A DNA stretch of 10,841 nucleotides from Hyphomicrobiales bacterium (GTDB lineage: Bacteria; Pseudomonadota; Alphaproteobacteria; Rhizobiales; Aestuariivirgaceae), in the NCBI GenBank assembly GCA_025362535.1, contig JANYGE010000278.1, positions 1-10,841 of the forward strand, given 5' to 3'. Below the pieces are notes generated by a model, which made no database searches, was not told the DNA's origin, and saw only the letters and a list, made by a program, of their open reading frames with translations. The position numbers and the translations under genes were made by a program. The stretch's first letter is position 1, and every line of letters starts with the position of its first letter. This document shows, piece by piece, positions 9,101 to 10,841 of this stretch.

Positions 9101-9469
9101 GGCAGGTTCAGCCTCACGGTAGATCACCAGATCAGGCCTAATGTCTTCGGCATATTCGAATGGCCATTCCTTGGCATAGTCTTCAACGAAAAAATCAAAC
9201 GGGTTGTAGACAGTCATGTCGGCTACAACATCAACTTCGATTTTTAATTCCATCACCGGATTGGGAAACACATAGCGCGCCAGCCAATTGCCATAGGGGT
9301 CTTGCTGGTAGTTCACAAAGTGATCCGCAGGGGTGACTTTCAGCGAATGCGATATCACCCGGGTTCGGCTGTGGGGTGCAGGACGCAAGCGGATAACTTG
9401 GGGGCCAAGCATAACTGGCCTATCATATCTATAATGGGTGAGGTGGTGCAGTGCAGCTGTGATGGCCAT
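6155..9469 (-). CDS. Large transglutaminase-like/DUF2126 protein
   Basis: A 1104-residue two-part protein and the first gene of the operon. The N-terminal part (~1-290) is a transglutaminase-like unit: beta domain first, then a core with Cys180 in [12 protein letters not shown], His229 in DLHAWVEVY and Asp245 in IGLDPTSG, a full triad. The rest (~320-1104) is DUF2126, starting near [17 protein letters not shown] and carrying [18 protein letters not shown] (707-724) and [14 protein letters not shown]. Those glycine-rich, His- and Arg/Glu-rich motifs are consistent with a glutamine-synthetase-fold (COOH-NH2 ligase-like) domain, as I recall being proposed for this family; that is inference. If so, the protein combines bond making and bond breaking or transfer. 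No signal peptide is seen. The ribosome site before ATG 9469 is weak. Length is normal for the family and there is no frame break. Confidence 0.93.
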   Translation of the reverse strand: MAITAALHHLTHYRYDRPVMLGPQVIRLRPAPHSRTRVISHSLKVTPADHFVNYQQDPYGNWLARYVFPNPVMELKIEVDVVADMTVYNPFDFFVEDYAKEWPFEYAEDIRPDLVIYREAEPASQLMQNFLASIDRSQTGTIDFLVDLNARMARDVGYVIRMEMGVQTPDETFLSGTGSCRDSSWLLVQVLRHLGFAARFVSGYLIQLKPDLVAIDGPAGTERDFTDLHAWVEVYIPGAGWIGLDPTSGLLTGESHIPLAATPHYRNAAPISGVASFANVDFAFDMRVDRVAEHPRITKPFSEDSWSELLKLGQVVDESLKMGDVRLTMGGEPTFVSIDDFESEEWNIDAVGPTKRGLADKLIRRLRDRFAPGGFLHYGQGKWYPGETLPRWTFSLYWRRDEKPIWSDAGLIAKEDDDTHATPALAESLLKVIASELGVEDSFVTAAYEDPAEWIVKEGNLPENVTPQNSKLKDPEERNRIARVFERGLTNPSGFILPVQRWQSKASGLRWRSEKWKTRRGHIFLVAGDSPVGYRLPLGTLPHVPPEQYPYTHVADPTAPRSSLPEFDRTETAREQARASFTASEPVQDRVEQKLGDVEGVVRTAMSVEPRDGRLCVFMPPVERIEDYLELVAAAETAAKSLGVPVHIEGYAPPPDPRMNVVRVAPDPGVIEVNIHPATSWDECVYITQTVYEEARQTRLGADKFMIDGRHTGTGGGNHVVVGGATPMDSPFLRRPDLLKSLILFWQRHPSLSYLFSGLFIGPTSQAPRIDEARHDSLYELEIALAQIPPPQDSPPLPWLVDRLLRNILIDVTGNTHRAEICIDKLYSPDGPTGRLGLVEFRGFEMPPDPRMSLAQQLLIRAIVARHWHAPLIGNATRWGTSLHDRFMLPHFIWDDFKVVLRDLSEHGFKMREDWYEAQAEFRFPFCGEVEYEGAHLELRQALEPWHVLGETGAIGGTVRYTDSSVERLQVKLTTADTERYTVTCNGRTVPLKNVGAGVAVAGVRFKAWQPAKALHPTLPVNAPLTFDIYDTWTGRSIGGCVYHAAHPGGRTYDTFPVNGNEADARRLARFEARGHTPGFYVPPQEVTHRDFPLTLDLRRPTGL

Positions 9470-9543
9470 GGTTTGGTTTCAATCTTTCTGTTGCCCCAAG
9501 GTTTCACATTTCGCTGCAACGCACAATGTAAATCTGGGTAAAT
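9470..9543 (-). other. Short gap between the gntR gene and the amidoligase operon
   Basis: These 74 bases lie upstream of the transglutaminase/DUF2126 gene and downstream of gntR on the same strand. I see no stem-loop with a T-run to stop gntR transcription and no convincing -35/-10 pair. A weak TTGTGC/TTGCAG-rich stretch is present on the minus strand, but no good -10 lies at proper spacing. The operon may therefore depend partly on readthrough from gntR, or have a promoter I cannot recognise. Confidence 0.3.
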
Positions 9544-10215
9544 CTAGAGTCCTTTGGTTGAAGCAAACACTGCACTGGCATTGCTGACTAATGTAACGTG
9601 GGCGCGGGCGGCTTCACCAGCAACATTGCCATCGGCACGCATGATCGCTGTCACGATTGCATCATGTTCCTCCCAAGACTTTGCGAGGCGGCCCCTGAGC
9701 CGAAATTGCGCACGGCGGAATGGAGCGAGGCGGCTGCGGGTGAGTATCACCATCTCCAAAATATGTTTGCTGTGTGCACCCTCATAAAGCCTCGTATGAA
9801 ATCCAGTATTATAGCTCTCATAATCCTCCTCAGCGCCATCACGCACGAATTGGGCCGATGCGATGTGTTCGCTCTCTAGGGCTTTGCGCTCTCCAAGGGT
9901 CATCCGCTCAGCGGAAAACCTTGCACAAATTCCTTCCAGTTCAGCCATGCTTTCAAACATTGAAGACAAGTGTTCTTGGGTTACAACCGCGACAATTGCG
10001 CCGCGATTGGGGCGGCGGTCAGCTAACCCCATAACACCCAGCTGAGCCAAAGCTTCCCGAATAGGGGTGCGCGAAACATTAAATTTTTCCGCCAGCGTAA
10101 CTTCGTCAAGTTTCTCGCCGGGTCGAAGTTCCCCAGTCACAATATGATCGGCGATTGCCCGCACCATCTGGTCAACCGTCGTTCCGGATCTGACAAGGCT
10201 CACCTTAGGTTTCAA
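9544..10215 (-). CDS. GntR-family transcriptional regulator, FadR/FCD subgroup
   Basis: A 223-residue regulator. Residues ~14-78 form the GntR winged helix: LRPGEKLDEVTLAEKFNVSR, then TPIREAL and a wing ending PNRGAIV. Residues ~85-212 are the all-helical FCD ligand domain, with the usual metal-site histidines His140 (YNTGFH), His184 (EEH) and His206 (ARAH). FCD regulators commonly bind carboxylates or sugar acids and act as repressors released by ligand. The start is TTG at 10215-10213: AGGAG precedes it by nine bases, an in-frame TAG overlaps that site, and no ATG is available; a GTG at codon 5 is the only nearby alternative. It is divergent from the BMP binding-protein gene and shares a 237-base control region with it. 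That makes the transporter the most likely target, together with autoregulation. Confidence 0.92.
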   Translation of the reverse strand: MKPKVSLVRSGTTVDQMVRAIADHIVTGELRPGEKLDEVTLAEKFNVSRTPIREALAQLGVMGLADRRPNRGAIVAVVTQEHLSSMFESMAELEGICARFSAERMTLGERKALESEHIASAQFVRDGAEEDYESYNTGFHTRLYEGAHSKHILEMVILTRSRLAPFRRAQFRLRGRLAKSWEEHDAIVTAIMRADGNVAGEAARAHVTLVSNASAVFASTKGL

Positions 10216-10259
10216 AACGTCGCGCTCCTATTTAGCTCACTCAAACCCCTGTATGCCTT

Positions 10260-10292
10260 AATTTTGATCTGCACGTCAACAAGATCAAAATT
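10260..10292. promoter_or_regulatory. Perfect 11-bp inverted repeat, candidate operator for the GntR regulator
   Basis: AATTTTGATCT (10260-10270) and AGATCAAAATT (10282-10292) are exact inverted copies separated by 11 bases, so the arm centres are 22 bp apart, about two helical turns. That geometry suits two protein units on one DNA face better than a transcription terminator, since no T-run follows either arm. On the minus strand, TTGACG (10279-10274), a good -35, lies in the spacer, with a weak CATACA -10 (10255-10250) 18 bases on. A protein bound here would block gntR transcription. Binding by this particular regulator is inferred from position only. Confidence 0.5.
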
Positions 10293-10391
10293 TATGCATT
10301 CGTTTCTTTTATTGCGCTTTTTATGTGCAAAATTCCAATAAACTTTGTCCGTATTCATTGAATTATATGATTTTTTTATATGGCATTAAGA

Positions 10392-10421
10392 TTGCATACA
10401 CTTTCTTAACAGGACTTTAAT
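10392..10421 (+). promoter_or_regulatory. Weak candidate promoter of the BMP binding-protein gene
   Basis: TTGCAT at 10392-10397 and TTTAAT at 10416-10421 with an 18-base spacer are a modest sigma-70-like pair, which would start transcription near 10428. The surrounding 10300-10390 stretch is strongly AT-rich with a T7 run, as often found upstream of active promoters. TTGATTTCAA (10421-10430), an imperfect palindrome with the arms TTGA/TCAA, overlaps the expected start and could be a second regulator site. Individual elements are weak. Confidence 0.25.
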
Positions 10422-10452
10422 TGATTTCAAAACATCCAACAGGAGCGAATTA

Positions 10453-10833
10453 ATGACCAAAGACCCTATGCTTTCCCGCCGTCAGCTTCTCAAGACGACC
10501 GCTGCCGGAACCGTGCTCGGCCTCACATCAGCCGGACTCATGTCACAACCGGCCTTAGCTGCAGATGCGACTGTTGGTTTTATCTATGTCGGCCCCAAAG
10601 ATGATTATGGCTACAATCAAGCCCATGCCGAAGGTGCAGCGGCACTCAAGGGAATTCCTGCGTTTTTGGTGGCAAGGAAAATTTACAGGCTGGGAACAGA
10701 CAGATATATTTCAGGTGAGAATATCGCTGGGATTGACAAGGATACAGGCAAGATTTTAGAGGGTGGTGCGATTGCCCAAGCTGCCAGACGGATTAGATTT
10801 AGGCTCAAGAAAATTAGGATAAAAAGAAAATGA
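10453..10833 (+). CDS. BMP-family ABC transporter substrate-binding protein, N-terminus only, with an unrelated tail
   Basis: The reading frame gives 126 residues, but only about the first 66 look native. They hold a Tat signal (SRRQLLKTTAAG, with a likely cut after ALA at 36) and the start of a mature basic-membrane-protein (BMP/PnrA-like) lipobinding domain: ATVGFIYVGPKDDYGYNQAH then AEGAAALK. Such proteins bind nucleosides or other small solutes for an ABC importer and are normally about 330-370 residues. AGGAG at 10441-10445, seven bases before the ATG, is an excellent ribosome site. After Lys66 the expected sequence (usually a short link then a VKVVE-like strand) is replaced by 60 residues ending in a very basic tail, from an EcoRI-type palindrome onward. 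The ORF as read is therefore chimeric, and the true 3' part of the gene is missing from the window. Confidence 0.8.
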   Translation: MTKDPMLSRRQLLKTTAAGTVLGLTSAGLMSQPALAADATVGFIYVGPKDDYGYNQAHAEGAAALKGIPAFLVARKIYRLGTDRYISGENIAGIDKDTGKILEGGAIAQAARRIRFRLKKIRIKRK

Positions 10834-10841
10834 AAGAAATT
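10651..10841 (+). other. Foreign-looking terminal segment joined at GGAATTCC
   Basis: From 10651 the DNA changes character. Eight of the nine arginine codons in the open frame are AGA or AGG (the ninth is CGG), while the genes before it use mostly CGC/CGT, and the GC content falls. The translated stretch (ARKIYRLGTDRY, then ISGENIAGIDKDTGKILEGG and a Lys/Arg-rich end) resembles no part of a BMP protein and I do not recognise it. It looks like real prokaryotic coding sequence: it ends TGA at 10831-10833 inside an ATGA that could start a further gene. The boundary is the 8-bp palindrome GGAATTCC (10651-10658), which holds an EcoRI site. A cloning or assembly chimera is the first explanation; recombination or insertion of thermophile- or phage-like DNA is the alternative. 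Confidence 0.6.
10830..10841 (+). CDS. Possible start of a further gene, cut by the window end
   Basis: ATG at 10830 overlaps the TGA of the preceding frame (ATGA) and reads M-K-E-I to the window end. An AGGATAAAAAG stretch just upstream is a loose ribosome site. Four codons cannot identify a product. The overlap is typical of coupled prokaryotic genes and supports the view that the end segment is coding DNA from some operon. It belongs to the foreign-looking segment, not to the BMP transporter operon. Confidence 0.25.

Noticed and set aside
10260..10292. The inverted repeat read as a rho-independent terminator
   Set aside because: The stem is AT-rich, the loop is 11 bases and no T-run follows in either direction; it lies upstream, not downstream, of both adjacent genes.
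10363..10383. Direct repeat TTATATG spaced 13 bases in the gntR-bmp control region
   Set aside because: It is seven AT-rich bases in an AT-rich stretch; chance is a sufficient explanation.
10711..10718. CAGGTGAG in the end segment resembling a eukaryotic splice donor
   Set aside because: It is a common octamer by chance, and the ATGA stop/start overlap in the same segment points to prokaryotic DNA.

Overview
The window reads as chromosomal DNA of an alphaproteobacterium, probably of a Rhizobiales-like type. The reasons are the gene families present, their dense head-to-tail packing, arginine codons dominated by CGC/CGT, and moderate GC. This placement comes from gene content and style; no rRNA or other marker is present, so it stays tentative.

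Layout from left to right. (1) 1-1734, plus strand: the 3' end of a PotB-like ABC permease, a complete PotC-like permease (4-base ATGA overlap) and a hydantoin-racemase-type Asp/Glu racemase (4-base gap). This is the tail of an uptake and catabolism operon, plausibly for a hydantoin or related ureide. (2) 1811-2848, plus strand: a zinc-ribbon metallopeptidase (COG4307 type) with its own candidate promoter. (3) 9469-2856, minus strand: a compact operon of three genes: a 1104-aa transglutaminase-like/DUF2126 protein, an 801-aa fusion of a circularly permuted ATP-grasp with an alpha-E domain, and a 293-aa transglutaminase-like protein. It converges on the metallopeptidase with 7 bases between stop codons. 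(4) 10215-9544, minus strand: a GntR/FCD regulator with a TTG start. (5) 10216-10452: an intergenic region with a perfect 11-bp inverted repeat, an operator candidate. (6) 10453 onward, plus strand: the start of a BMP-family periplasmic binding protein with a Tat signal. Its homology stops at an EcoRI-like palindrome, GGAATTCC, after which codon use and composition change abruptly.

Blocks 2 and 3 together form a known but biochemically unassigned amidoligase/peptide-modification locus: one ATP-grasp ligase, one possible second ligase (DUF2126), two papain-like transglutaminase-fold enzymes, the alpha-E helical domain and a zinc peptidase. The likely theme is ATP-dependent amide-bond formation on a peptide or small molecule, with trimming or transfer by the peptidase and transglutaminase-like enzymes. 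The substrate is unknown.

The GntR gene and the BMP gene are divergent and share the inverted-repeat region, so the regulator most likely controls the BMP transporter. It could also feed transcription into the amidoligase operon, because only 74 bases and no evident terminator separate them.

The last ~190 bases look foreign to the rest: 8 of 9 arginines are AGA/AGG, and there is an ATGA stop/start coupling to a new gene at the edge. A cloning or assembly chimera is the simplest explanation, with a real rearrangement as the alternative. There are no RNA genes, CRISPR arrays or insertion sequences that I can see. The longest gap between genes is 237 bases.
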